NCBI GenBank assembly: GCA_949152435.1
Contig: OX424576.1
Span: forward strand, 138,697,456 to 138,761,455
Reading direction: 5' to 3'
Origin: Gastracanthus pulcherrimus
Lineage: Eukaryota > Arthropoda > Insecta > Hymenoptera > Pteromalidae
DNA: 64,000 nucleotides
Position 1 is the first letter of the stretch. Each line of letters begins with the position of its first letter. The translations under genes were made by a program, and so were the position numbers. Below are positions 11,505 to 23,025 of the stretch, in pieces. Under the pieces are notes generated by a model, which saw nothing but the letters and a program-made list of their open reading frames with translations, was not told the origin of the DNA and ran no database searches.

Positions 11505-12196
11505 TTAAGGCGGGTCTACACTGATTTGTTTAAAATAGTTAAACATCCAGAATTGTATTTCAATATTATTATATTATTAGTAACTAAAAAAGAATAATAT
11601 ATACCAATTTCGATCAATTTTCACTTTCCTAATCCTAATTCATTGAATGAAATGCACTTTTTTGCAGTCAAAACAGAGGCTTTCACAATATCAACCTAAT
11701 AAATTCTTACTCACTTTAAAATTCGTAACGAATAAAAGTTAGTATTTTTTATTTTAATTTTCTACCAGAAATAGCTTGAAAAAAATATACGTTCATTTTA
11801 AATAAACATATGATACAAAATACCAAGTTTTTGTATACATATTTAATCGGCAATCATTTTTATGCACGCACTTCTTGAAGAAAAATACTAACTTCTTTAA
11901 ATAATTGTCATAAGAATATTTGCTGCGAGTTACAGCTACATTCATCGACTCTAAATGCGCGAGCAACTTTTTGAAGTTTGAAAAATAAGTTTCGAGAAAA
12001 ACGCATTTAAATATTCTGTTTTACATAAGAAACAATGTTAATTATTTTCTTTGAATGGTCATAACTTTATTAATTACGAACATTTTTTATTCTATCAGGT
12101 CCCAACATGTTCTTACAAATGTAGAGCTTCAAAAAGTGTCATAAATTCTTTTTTTGATTTTCTGTTAAAAAATCAGTGTATATAAACACACCTTAA
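11505..12196. mobile_element. TTAA-flanked inverted-repeat element (copy 1 of an adjacent pair)
   Basis: The left end at 11505 reads TTAAGGCGGGTCTACACTG. The right end, read on the minus strand from 12196, reads TTAAGGTGTGTTTATATACA and then CACTGATTTTTTAAC. The shared core is TTAAGG...ACACTGATTT. TTAA at both ends fits a 4-bp target duplication as in piggyBac- or Kolobok-type elements. There is no coding capacity, so it is MITE-like. It shares its right TTAA (12193-12196) with the next element. Confidence 0.6.
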
Positions 12197-12794
12197 GGTG
12201 GCTCTCTAGTGAAATTTCTACAATTTATGTATTAAATTTTATAAACCTGCAGCTTACATGGAATATTTGTTATTATATGAATTCACATAGCAATTTTCAG
12301 AATATTCAAAGTTAATCAACAATTGTGTTATTTTTTAGTGAAAATGGGCTATAGTCAAAATAGCCCTCACATACACCGCATTTTAATACACTGCTAAGAA
12401 AATTCTATCGTGTTTTTAAAGCTAGAAATAACTACTCTTCGCTTTTAATTTGACTTGCTTATTTATAATGTAACTCTGAAAGATGTATATGTGATTATGT
12501 TTCAAAATTGATATATAAATACCGTTATTTTATTAAAAATTGTATTGTAAATAAACTTTAAAGTATAAATTAATAAAAAAGAGCGAATTGTTATTGTAAA
12601 TACCTTAAAGAATATATGCTCAAAGTTTCAAAAACACTTTTAATTTACAAAATTCCTTTGTAATACATATAATAGTAGTATCGAATAAATTATTTTTAAT
12701 GATAAACAGATGAAAAAGTTAATATTTTTAATGGAAAGAAAATTAATAGAAAATTTTTTCAAAATCATGAAATAATACCAGAGATCTACCTTAA
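12193..12794. mobile_element. TTAA-flanked inverted-repeat element (copy 2 of an adjacent pair)
   Basis: The left end at 12193 reads TTAAGGTGGCTCTCTAGTG. The right end, on the minus strand from 12794, reads TTAAGGTAGATCTCTGGTA. About 15 of the first 19 positions agree and both ends carry TTAA. The interior is AT-rich with no ORF. It directly abuts the element at 11505-12196. Confidence 0.6.
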
Positions 12795-12799
12795 AATAA

Positions 12800-15260
12800 T
12801 AATTCTATAAAATTTTTTTTTATCGTATGGCCGGTTGGTGCTGCATTTCAATAAATGATCTGGCATTTTCAAAGGGAGTTGGTTTGAATTTCCCCAGTCA
12901 GTTTGAATTTACTTGACGTTTACGATTCTGTTGCGGCACAGGTGTTGATTCGCTTGCGAGGGATTATTGCTGCTAATGGGTTGTTTGGAAATTAGGTGAT
13001 TAGTGATTGATGAAAGTGCTTGTTCAATACTTGAAACTGAATATTTGAAAGTTATTTCAGTCACGTGCATTACATGTGATAGGATTGTAAGTGCTTCATG
13101 ATTGTTATTTTTATCCTTTGATTGATTTTTATGAAACTTGATTTATAAAAGGTTTCTGGGGTACTGATTATGAATATGAAGTCTTTTTTTTAAATTTTTT
13201 CTGAAAATTTAAAAATTCATAATAACGAGCCTTATTTAGCGAACTACATTTTTTTTAAATATAAAGAAAATTTGAAAATTTTACTCTTGATTTGCAATTA
13301 GTAATACTAAACCTCTGTGTACTGAAGGTTTCGTCCCGTTATTCCCACTCAATATCTTAAAACTACATTTTTCTTAAAAAGTGAGAATTTTCATAGATTA
13401 TTTATTGATAACAATTTTAGAAATGTATTTTTCAGTATCATTCTTATATTATATTGGCTCTAAGATACCGTAAAGTTTACTACATCCAGATGTAACAACA
13501 TTAATTTAAGAACAAGAACGTTGTAATTTAGGTTATCGCAGTGCTATACAGGGTTGAAGTATAATTAGATATCCTTCAAATACTAAACGAATACCGTTGG
13601 AATTCATGAACAACTGCCATTACTTGCTTGGTTTTACAAAAATAGAATATACGCTGCTCGGGTTCTGTTCTGGGGGTGCGAAATGTCTATCTACTTTATT
13701 GAACATTAACACATATCGTTCCATCAAAATCATAAAAAAATGTCTTATCCCATAATACAATTGTTTCAAACTGCATGCAATCCATCCAGCTTCACTTTAA
13801 ACAATTCTTCGCATACACTCAACAACTCTCGATTCTTTCAGCTTTCCCAACATCTATTACCAGTGTTGTGAAAGAAGCGAAACTATAAGAAACCATAACT
13901 AAAAAAAACAGAAGAAGGCGTAGAAGATATTTTATCCGATAATCCCGGCGCTTTGCGTCACTGTCACAAACTTTTTGACGCATACTGCGCAACGTCCCAC
14001 AGGAGGAACGACGATGCACATGCGCAACCCCCCAAGACTTTGCAAATGGAATACTTGAGAGGATAAAAAAGGAAGAATATGCATTGTACGTTGAGTCGAT
14101 TCGGACAAAAAGCGCGGGAAGACGATCGGCCGTCAAAACTTCGGATATGCCAAAGGTCTCCCGTGGGATGTAGAAGGCTTAGACGTATGCAACTTCTATT
14201 CCTCTTGTGAAAGGCAATAGATGGACTACAAAGAGCAAGTGATGTAGTTCTGCTGACGCCTTTTCAATAAAACGCTTATCGCAAAAGTTGCGCAGAAGAT
14301 TGACAAAGAGAATCTTCGATGGTATTTAATAAATCAACTACTTTTAGTAACTGCATATATCCAACCTAGTAAATAATGGTATCACAAGAATATGTTATAT
14401 GTGAAATAAACATTTATGATTCCTTTTAATTTAGAAAATGTACGGATAGAGATCAGACAAAAAATCTTAAGATGTGAGACATATTCTGATTAGTTTCTTT
14501 TCTACTTTGAAATCTTCCTCTTAGATTGAAATAATATATAATATATATGAAATATATTCACTACTTTACTCTATTTTAACTTTATCAGCAATACCTAAAC
14601 TTTTGCATTTGCATTCCATGTATGTAAGTATGCACAATGAAAAATAATGAATAGAATCTAATTTATTTCATAGCAAAGCATAAATACAAAAAAATAGTAA
14701 AAACAATTAGGCTAAAAAATGTATGACCGTAAGATTGTACAGCCGCTCCATTAAGCAGTTAAAAAGGAAATCTCGATTCTTCTGTATTCTGTCGCCGTGC
14801 CAGTGAACGGAACAAAGCGGAAATGCTGATAATGCTCCGGCCTTTATCTGCCAAACCTGCCAAACTACTGGCAATTTTCGTAGCTTTATCATCGGCACAT
14901 TTTCGCTTATGCTGTTTTGATCTCCCCCTCTGTGTATCCATTATCGACCGAGTAAATAATATAATTGACCTAGCTGTTATTAGGTTCGCTAGATTGCATG
15001 ATTATATTATAAAATGTATAATAGTAAATCAGTCGAACTTTTAACATTAATAGTTTTCATAGGGTTCGACAAGTACCATTACTTATTTTTTCCCAAGAAA
15101 TTTTTTAGAATTAAAAAATGTTTTTAAAATACAAAATAAATTACGCTTTTAGCTAAAAGAATCTATACTCAATTATTTTACTGATTTAAAAAAAATTAGT
15201 CATCTTTATAAATTTTTATATAGATCTAGATATAAGCATAACAGGATCTGAGAATACTTA
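12800..15260. other. Intergenic DNA, nothing recognised
   Basis: No gene supported. A moderately GC-richer patch lies at about 13940-14200, with a 105-codon minus frame that matches nothing known to me. The remainder is AT-rich. Confidence 0.35.
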
Positions 15261-15264
15261 TACC

Positions 15265-15558
15265 GATTTGAAAATTTCGGGCAAAACTTTAAAAAAAGTA
15301 GATGAGTTTATATACCTAGGCACGATAATAGACCACAAAAATGATCAGACTCATAAAGAAATCAAGAGGAGACTATTTTCGGGAAATATATGTCTCTATT
15401 CCGTAAACAACTTACTAAAATCTCGACTATTATTGCGGAAGACTTAATTAGAAATATATAGAAAAATTATAATGCCAGTACTACGATACAGGAAGAAAAT
15501 AGATTTAGAGTGTTTGAGAATTGAGTTCTTAGAAAGGTATTCGGGGGATAAAGTAGAT
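15265..15558 (+). pseudogene. RTE-like reverse transcriptase C-terminal fragment, 5' part
   Basis: The translation contains VDEFIYLGTIIDHKNDQTHK, then IKRRLFSGNICLYSVNNLL, LKSRLLLRKT, a TAA stop (15445-15447), then LEIYRKIIMPVLRY and FLERYSGDKVD. This matches the widespread insect RTE-like RT tail (FKYLGSTI... IRRRI..GN.AYYSL..LL.SKLLSR.TKL.LY.TLI.PVL.YG...RR.FGGKVD). The usual segment around GSETWTLT is missing. It is continued by the fragment at 15885-16196 in the same frame, interrupted by the insertion at 15559-15884. Confidence 0.8.
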
Positions 15559-15884
15559 AGATAGATAGATAGATAGATATACTTTTTATTCGTCAGAAGA
15601 CAAAATCTTACAATTTCATGTACATGTAGTTGTATTTATAATTAAAAAAATATCAGTCGGTTTAATATAATTGTTATCTTACTTTCACTTATTGCATATT
15701 TCTTATTAAAATAATAATTCACTTTATCAGTTCGTCAGTTTATAAAATCTAAATGCAATGAACTAGTCACAGTCAAATATCACATAAAACGCTTCGTCAA
15801 AAAAAAAATAATAATACATAGAATAAAAAATAAATACAATAAAGATAACATATAAATAAGAAAACATACACATACTTTGCTAAG
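15559..15884 (-). mobile_element. 5'-truncated 3' end copy of the CR1/Jockey-like element
   Basis: This 326-bp segment is the 3' untranslated end of the element found at 56721-58782. Over its length it aligns with about 56704-57025, sharing TACATGTA, TTGTTATCTTAC, CAGTTCGTCAGTTTATAAAA and TGAACTAGTCA blocks in the same order. It ends (minus-strand 3' side) in a short GATA/ATCT run (about 15555-15580), the tail of this family. The target duplication AGTAGAT is visible at 15552-15558 and 15885-15891. It is a classic dead-on-arrival insertion inside the RTE-like fragment. Confidence 0.85.
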
Positions 15885-16197
15885 AGTAGATGAGATTACT
15901 AGAAAATGGAGAATTTTACATAATCAGGAAATACATGAGTTATACGGAAAGCGAAACATTAGTAGACTGATTACATCTCGAAGACTAGGGTGGGCTGGGC
16001 TCGTAGCTAGGATGAGAAATGAAAGAACAGCACTTGGAGTATTTGTGGGTAAATCGATAGGCGCAAGTTCCCTAGGTAGACCGAGACGAAGGTGGGCGGA
16101 CAATATCAAAATTGACCGACGGAAAAGAGGATGCTATGAGGAGGTTTGGATGTATCCTGTAGGATGGGATCTTTTTATTGAGAATTATAGTTTGTAG
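15885..16197 (+). pseudogene. RTE-like fragment, 3' part
   Basis: After the duplicated AGTAGAT the frame resumes with VDEITRKWRILHNQEIHELY. It then gives LITSRRLGWAGLVARMRNE and GRPRRRWADNIKID, and stops at 16197. This is the usual C-terminus (LYGEPDI...R.RWAGHV.RM...GRPR.RW.D.V) of RTE-like retrotransposon proteins in insects. The distance between matching codons across the insertion is 333 bp, so the reading phase is preserved by chance. Confidence 0.85.
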
Positions 16198-17560
16198 AAA
16201 ATTAATATTCTATTTTTTTAAAGCTGTACTCGTTTCTCCAAAAATTGTTCCAAAATCGTAAAATGTTCTTATTTTTTAAAGTTGTGAAACTTAAACGTCT
16301 GTATAAAGAATTATACAGACGTTATCCAACACGAAAAAACCCTCGGGTATACTGCTGCGCTAACGGCAGTAGCGCAGCGCCTTCACAAGAGCCGCGGCCT
16401 TGCATGTCTGTCAACGCTGTAGCGCTAAAAAAGGGAACGAAGTTGCGCTAATTAGGAAATTGATGAATTCTAACCTGAGAAAACTACGTTATCTTGTTAT
16501 TTACCATTCTTAAGTATATATTAATGATTTTGTTATATTTGTTTATGTTTGAAAGATCATGATTTATGTTTGAAAAGTCAAAATAAAATAATATAAGTAA
16601 TTATTGTAAAAACGTAGTGCTCAAAATGGTAAATAATAAGTTATAATTTATTCTTCAATTTTACATGTTATACTGTAACTTTAAAAAGTATTATTTTCAT
16701 CACAAGTTATTATTATATTCTGCTTATATTATGTTAGGTTATTATATTGTGTTTTCGAAGTTGCCGAATCGGAAGGATATTAAAAATATGTTTGTATGTA
16801 TGTATCTATATCTTTAACTATAAAAAGGTGAAATAAAATCACGTTTCTGCTGACGTGGTATATAGGCATAACTTTTTATTTTATCAATTAAATTTGTGTA
16901 ATAAAATACATTGATTTTGAACTGTTTTACGTTCTTACTGTTTATAGATACTAATTAAAAATTAATATAAAAATTATTTTGTGAAGAAAAAAAAAAGATT
17001 GTAGGTTTGCAAACGACTTATGGTAGAAAAAATATTAACCACACAACTTTTTATTTAAGTTGAAGGTTTAATCTACTAAAATTAACAAGTTTTACGTTGT
17101 TAAAATTAATATTAAATATTATCACAATCCGAGAAATGATGCAATAGAGACATAACACGTGAAAAATAATATAAATGGAGCTTTGATAGATAGAGATATA
17201 TGGGTTGGATATGAAAATAAAGAATAAAATTGCTTTATAAAAACATTTCTTTTTTCATTTTATTTGTATATAATTAAAGTTTATAAACCACATCGAACAG
17301 CAATATAATGCGTTTGGTTTAAGATAATTGACAAACATGGTAAAATTATTGGTAAGTCTTGGTATCTTACGAACTTCATAGCAGCGTTTTTTGAGTCAAC
17401 GATGTAGGCATGATGATGATCAAAGGTTATTTCTTAAAAAATCTTTAAATGGAAAACAATTTCATCTTGATGCATTTACACAATATCACAAAAGACAATT
17501 TGTCGCACTTTGTTATAATCCTCCGAAATTCAATGTTGTTCAGCCCGTAATATTTACAAT
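16198..17560. other. AT-rich intergenic DNA with a small GC patch
   Basis: No gene supported. A short GC-rich patch at about 16325-16440 contains AACGGCAGTAGCGCAGCGCC. A TGTATGTATGTATCTATATCT stretch (about 16785-16815) resembles part of the dispersed repeat at 21531 and 34015. Confidence 0.35.
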
Positions 17561-18213
17561 GAAGTCGATGACAGCCGATAATACGAGAAAGCACGCCAAC
17601 TTCTCTAGACGGCGTCGCGTTGTGCCCACGCGCGCGGTGTAGGTGCTGCCTGTAGCATTGGAAATGCCGCGTTACAATATCCTTCGCGCTGCGGCTGCCT
17701 CGCTGTGGGGCCGCTGCTGACCCGAAAATAGACGACAGAGCTCCCATCGCAGAGTCACGCGTTGCTTCTCCTGTTTTGTGGAGCATTAGCGTCGGTTGGT
17801 GCTGCAGCGTGCCCGAAGTTTTTTCCGTGTATATACAAAATTAAATTATAGTTGCACAACAGATTTCTGTATACCTCTTATTTTCTGGTTATTCCACATT
17901 CAACCCTGTATTATCATATTCCGACTATTTCAACTTTCCCCCATACCATATAAGAATCATCCTCTCATATAAGATAATGCCCTTCGACGTCGGTATGCCG
18001 AGCATCTTTATACGCAAGACTAAAAATCCCGAAATACGGCTCCAAGCATTCCCCTATCCACCACAAAATGAAAAAATAAAAGAAAATTTGCATCTCCAAA
18101 GCATCGACGCAGAAAACTCAAGAAGCTAAAACGTCTGATTTACAATAATTCGCGCTGGCGCTTAGCCTTCGCGCAGCTGATGCTACTGCAGTGTTTAGAC
18201 CTAATGAGGGCGA

Positions 18214-18247
<34 letters not shown>

Positions 18248-18545
18248 AGAAGAAGAAGAGGAAGTAGGGGAAAAAAGGGCCGCGACAATTTGCATCGTCG
18301 TATATATACACGTGCATAGTTTGTTTTCTCGGACTTGCGCGAGGAGCGCTCGGAAATTCAGTGCGCGTCGCTGGCAATATTTAACTCAGTCTCCCCGCTG
18401 CTGCGCGGAAATTCCTCTTTTTATGGACTTGTAAAACCCGTGACGGGCACATGGGACCCCTCCTACGCGCCGATCCACGCTCAGCTAGGCGAACTCGTTG
18501 CGAGCTACAGCCGAAGCCGAAGCTTCTAGCTGCTCCTCTATTACC
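17560..18545. other. Two GC-richer islands and a GAA microsatellite
   Basis: Blocks at about 17580-17830 and 18130-18545 are CpG- and GC-richer than their surroundings. A (GAA)n run lies at about 18210-18262 and makes a poly-Glu frame that I do not consider a gene. No family is recognised. The islands may be regulatory. Confidence 0.4.
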
Positions 18546-18792
18546 CTTTTGTGGGTGATAGGATGCGCCGTATCTCACCTTCCTCTGCTTGCTTACTTCC
18601 TTTTCCGATCTTCTTGCGTGTTGTTTTTTGTATTGACTGGTTTTTAAGTCTGTTTTTCTTTTTGGTAGTCAACTTTTGAACGGTGCACATACGCTTTGAA
18701 ATGATTCTTTTACTTTTTAAACATTTTGGTATACATTTTATCTGTATATTAGAATAATATTTTGTTACGTAAAAATATGTTATATATGACTT

Positions 18793-19234
18793 CACTGAAA
18801 AAAAAATTTGTTAAATCAAAGTAAACGTTTCCTTGAATTGTACTAAGAAAAGATTAACTTAAATAAAGTAAATATTTCTTAAATTTAGTAAATATTTCTT
18901 AAATTTAGTAAATATTTCTTAAATTTAGTAAATATTTCTTAAATTTAGTAAATATTTCTTAAATTTAGTAAATATTTCTTAAATTTAGTAAATATTTCTT
19001 AAATTTAGTAAATATTTCTTAAATTTAGTAAATATTTCTTACATTTAGTAAATATTTCTTAAATTTAGTAAATATTTCTTAAATTTAGTAAATATTTCTT
19101 AAATTTAGTAAATATTTATTGAATTAATGAATACCAGTCTAAACATAATTAAATATTTACTATTACCAAATAAATCTTTTCTTAGTACGATTCAAGGAAA
19201 CGTTTATTTAGATTTAGCAATTTTTTTTTCAGTG
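18793..19234. mobile_element. Inverted-repeat element containing a 20-bp tandem array
   Basis: Arms of about 85 bp are inverted copies. Both begin CACTGAAAAAAAAATT and both contain AAACGTTTCCTTGAAT and GTACTAAGAAAAGATT. The interior is almost entirely a 20-bp tandem repeat. The termini resemble those of the 20972 element (CAC.GA.A.AAAAA). The flanks show at most TT on both sides as a target duplication. There is no coding capacity. The whole could fold into a long hairpin stem. Confidence 0.85.
18867..19118. repeat. 20-bp tandem repeat (about 12.5 copies)
   Basis: The unit is AAATTTAGTAAATATTTCTT, nearly perfect over about 250 bp; one copy has ACATTTAG. The unit resembles the arm sequence AAATCAAAGTAAACGTTTCC of the surrounding element, so it may have arisen from the arm. 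It is not a CRISPR: there are no spacers. Confidence 0.95.
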
Positions 19235-20250
19235 TTGGAAAGTTTAAATAAGCTACTCACATAAAAAGTTCACTGTGTATGTGAGTGCATCCGTGAGTGT
19301 ATGCATGAATGTTTCTTATTATCATTTAAGATGGGCTTGAAAATTTCAGAAAATATGGTTGATTTTTTTAGATTTTATAGCTAATTTTCCAAATTTTAAA
19401 TTCTTAAATTTTGGTCTATTAAAAATTTTTTAATGAAGAAAGCGTAAATGTCAGAAAACACGGAAATTTCGATTATTTTAAACGGATGATTTTTTTATGT
19501 TTATGACCACTATTTTAGTTTGTTTATAACTTTAAATATAATTAATATTTATTAATGGAACATGTTTCAAATAAAGCTATTTTGGCATATTTTTATATTT
19601 CTCGTTAAAAGAAATTATTTGCACTCTTATTAGGAGTCGAGTTATTAACATATCATCAATGACTATTTTTAATCAATAATTTCATAATAGTGATTTGTCC
19701 GTAAAAACGTTTGCTATCCGATAAACCATGGTTACTATTTTTTGTATGTTTAATAATGCAATAATGTATAGTGTTTCATAATACAATTAAGACTTATAGA
19801 AAGCTTTAATCTTGATTTGCTAGTATGAAAATCTTTAGAATAATTGCTATTGTAATGTAAGCAAGGGCTTAGTTTATTGTAACGCTGTCTTCAAGTCCAT
19901 CATCCACTAAGTTTTTAGTTTCAAGCTCATATTCATCGCCTATTCATAATAATACTTCTTTAATAGATGTTTTTTTTCATAGTCTATTACCCCGTCGCAT
20001 CTATACATACAAATTACATTTTGCATTAAGGGTGCTCAATTCAATTGTCCAATTTATTGGATATTTTCTAAATGTAACTTATTAATTTTCAGGTTATCAA
20101 TCGCACGAACTTTAACTGTAAATTGCACAGAAAAAATATAATATTTCGTTAAAAAAGAACAGCTGAAAAACAGCTAACATGTAATACCGTGTTTAAGTAA
20201 CTTTAATGAAGTCATTATCGAACTTATTGAACAAATACAGTCAGATGGTT
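19235..20250. other. AT-rich intergenic DNA, nothing recognised
   Basis: No gene, RNA or repeat supported. Confidence 0.4.
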
Positions 20251-20710
20251 TAAGTTCCCACAATTCCGCGTTTACGCCAACAAACACGTATCTCAAGCTA
20301 TCGCGTGCACTCTTCGATATTCCACCACCCATTCGTTCGACGCCCCGCACGCGAACGTCGGTAAAAGAATACACACTCAAGTACACAGCGTCTCCCGGCG
20401 CACTTAGGTGAGCGGTGCAGCGTTATACTCCCGGGTACTTATGCAAAAGCAGACCCGTCGCCCGTAAAGAATAAAGGGAGAGGAAGCGAACGGTAGACTT
20501 GTGGGTGTATGTGCGAATGCAAAACGACACGTCTGCGCCAGGAGAATGCTCGCGCCGCGGAACTGGGAAGCTGGCTCGCCAGATGGATGCGGAAGCTCGA
20601 GCTTGCGAGTGTGCGCCTATGGTATATGGGGGAAAGGAAAGTGGTTGAGGCTTGTTGTATTCAGAAGATGGTGGGATAAGAATTTTTGATGGGCTGGAAT
20701 GTGCGTGGGG
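20250..20710. other. GC-richer island
   Basis: A CpG-rich block with frames on both strands that match nothing known to me. Similar in composition to the other islands. Confidence 0.35.
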
Positions 20711-20971
20711 GAGGGAAAAGATAGGACATTTCGGTATTTTTAGTAACTTCATAGAAAATATTTTTTAAGATGAAAAGGTTCTCTGCGTTTAGAACAAATC
20801 AATTTTCGCTATTTTAGATAGTCTTTTGCTAAACTTGGCCCAGACTTTTTTTACACGGGAAGAAGTAAATCATAAACAATTATTTAAAACCTAATAAAAA
20901 AGTTATGTATATTTATATTGAAGAGCTCACATACGATTGACATGTATGTGAAAAACTTTGATTCACTTATA

Positions 20972-21406
20972 CACGGAGAGAAAAACTCTGCCGGAGACTC
21001 TGGCACTTATAGCCTTAGTGGCTCAAACAGTAGAATGACATGATCGCCAAGCAGTGTCGGCTGTAGAACAAAGCAGTTATAGCTTGGCGATTCCGAAACG
21101 GGTTACTGTTAATATACTAATTTTTGCAAATTTCTCATAGACTATTACAGTGAAAATCAATTATATACTTCGAAAATACATTTTTCAAACATATTAACCA
21201 TTAATCTTTGCAAAATATAAGTTAAAAGGTATGAAATCCAAATATTTGTAAAGCTAACCTCAAATGTTTGTCATTGCGGCTACTCGTCTTTGGGGACCGA
21301 GCCAAGCTAAAACTGCTATGTTTTACAGCAGCGCTAGCAGTGTGACCCTACCGCTGATTTGACGTAACTACTAAAAAGCTAATTCAGCGGTGTTTTTCTC
21401 TCCGTG
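20972..21406. mobile_element. MITE-like element with CACGGAGAGAAAAAC termini
   Basis: The left end CACGGAGAGAAAAAC and the right end GTTTTTCTCTCCGTG are perfect 15-bp inverted repeats. TA flanks both sides (20970-20971 and 21407-21408). Near the right end CCGCTGATTTGACG and TTCAGCGGTG repeat one word in opposite orientations. No ORF. Length 435 bp. Confidence 0.85.
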
Positions 21407-21530
21407 TAGCTCGTTAATTAATATTTTGAGATTCTAAATGTTTCACGTGTCAAGGTGTTTAACTGATCAACCGCAACATTTTTTATACTGTACAAATTAA
21501 CTATACTCTTATAAAATAAAATTTTGCTTA

Positions 21531-22020
21531 CTCAAAGAGGAAGCTTTATGATAGTAAAAAAGTTTTACTAAAAACATGTTAGCAACATGTTTTGATATAT
21601 AAGGAATCAAAATACACTATTTTAGAAAGTGTGAGTGTGTGTGTGTATGTGTCGTTGTATGTATCTATATCTCGAGTAATCTACGGTGAAATAGAATGCT
21701 TCTAGGCTCATTTTGTTTGATTTGTTTAAACGAGGGGGGCACAATAATACTTTTTTTAGTTTTTCGGATTTGTTTCTGTTTTTTAGCAGTTATTTGATTA
21801 TTGGCTTTTAATTTTTCGGGTTTATTGGTACGTTAGAAATAAAATCATCGATCTAGTGAAAATGCATTTAAAATAGCATAAAATTACTTATATTTTACTA
21901 CCCGAAATTTCGGATAAGGTATTTCGTTTCTTTTATTATACACGGAAACGTCATTTTTTTAAACGGTAATTTCTCTGAAATATATGATGAAAAAATTTTT
22001 TAATCACCAAAATAGACGTT
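21531..22020 (+). repeat. Dispersed repeat family, copy A
   Basis: This segment aligns in pieces with 34015-34310 and 35045-35325. Shared blocks include AGGAAGCTTTATGATAGTAAA / AGAAGCTTTGTGATAGTAAA, AACATGTTTTGA, a TG-rich stretch, ATCTCGAGTAATC, TTTTTCGGGTTT and TTTCTCTGAAATATATG. The order and orientation are the same. No ORF; the element type is unknown. Confidence 0.75.
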
Positions 22021-22960
22021 TACTCCAATAACTTGTAAATAAAAAAAATTTGAATTAAATAGTTTCAAAATAGAAGAAGACTGTAGAGCACTTTTTGGTT
22101 AAACAGTATATTTTTTATGTTTTCTTTTTCAATAAAATTTGTAAAACATAAAATTTAATAGAGCTAAAATTTGGATTCACAGTTAAAATGAGTTTGAATA
22201 GACTATTTTAAATAATTAACTCAAATAATTACTCTTAATGAATGTTCTTAAAATTTTCTTAGGTACATATTATCATCTTATCTTAAATTTATTTGTGAAT
22301 ATGGTATGCATTATTATATAATATATTAAAAAATATTTTAAACAATCATACTTTTTTATAATCTATGGTATACTTTTGCATAAATTTAAATTACAAAATT
22401 TAAATATATACATATATCTGTACATCTTAAAAAGCAATAGACTTGAAATTTTTATTTTTCATCACAGTATTAAATAGAATAAATAATTTCCTATTGGAAC
22501 AAAGTATAAAGTTTGAGGAAACTAAGTGCCAATGAATTGGCATCAGTTTTTTTAACGTACTCATGTTATTACAATATTTATTCTTCGAAGTAAATAAACG
22601 AGTACTGTAAAGCCTGAGCAGTAACTCACGCGCATAACCTATCGTTCTTAACTTCGAAAATATCTTCGCAAAGTTATTATCTCCGTAAAAAAGAAAATTT
22701 TTTAACATTTATTTTAAAATACAGATCAGATACGAGCGCGCATGTATACGTGGATAATGCGAAACTATTAAGTAAAAGTGCACGTGTAGCAACGGGGCCT
22801 TTAAAAAATTTACATCTTTATCGTTCTTGTATGTGCACGCAAACAATAAAGTTGCGACATTAAGTGGAAACAATAGACCGCGATAGTGCACCGGAGACTG
22901 TTTCGAGACTATGAAAATTTTCCTATAAATAAAATTTTTCGTGTTTCCTTTGTTTATTCA
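22021..22960. other. AT-rich DNA downstream of the protease homolog
   Basis: No gene seen; the minus-strand frames at 22427-22891 are short and match nothing known to me. The part near 22960 lies just beyond the 3' end of the protease-homolog gene. Confidence 0.4.
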
Positions 22961-22967
22961 TTCCGCT

Positions 22968-22973
22968 TTTATT
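22968..22973 (-). promoter_or_regulatory. Candidate polyadenylation signal of the protease homolog
   Basis: AATAAA on the minus strand about 53 bases after the TGA stop of the serine protease homolog. It is the closest canonical hexamer in the right place; use was not tested. Confidence 0.45.
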
Positions 22974-23025
22974 GTTTCTGTGACCATTACATAAAGTTGG
23001 AGGGAGGGAGGCGGGATAAATATCT

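Noticed and set aside
12832..17805. Shared 14-mer CGGTTGGTGCTGCA at about 12834 and 17790
   Set aside because: The similarity does not extend beyond the word, so it is probably chance.
18180..18434. Poly-Glu frame
   Set aside because: It is produced by a GAA microsatellite with no flanking domain.
18867..19118. Regular 20-bp repeats that could suggest a CRISPR array
   Set aside because: The units are contiguous without spacers, in a eukaryotic sequence and inside an inverted-repeat element.
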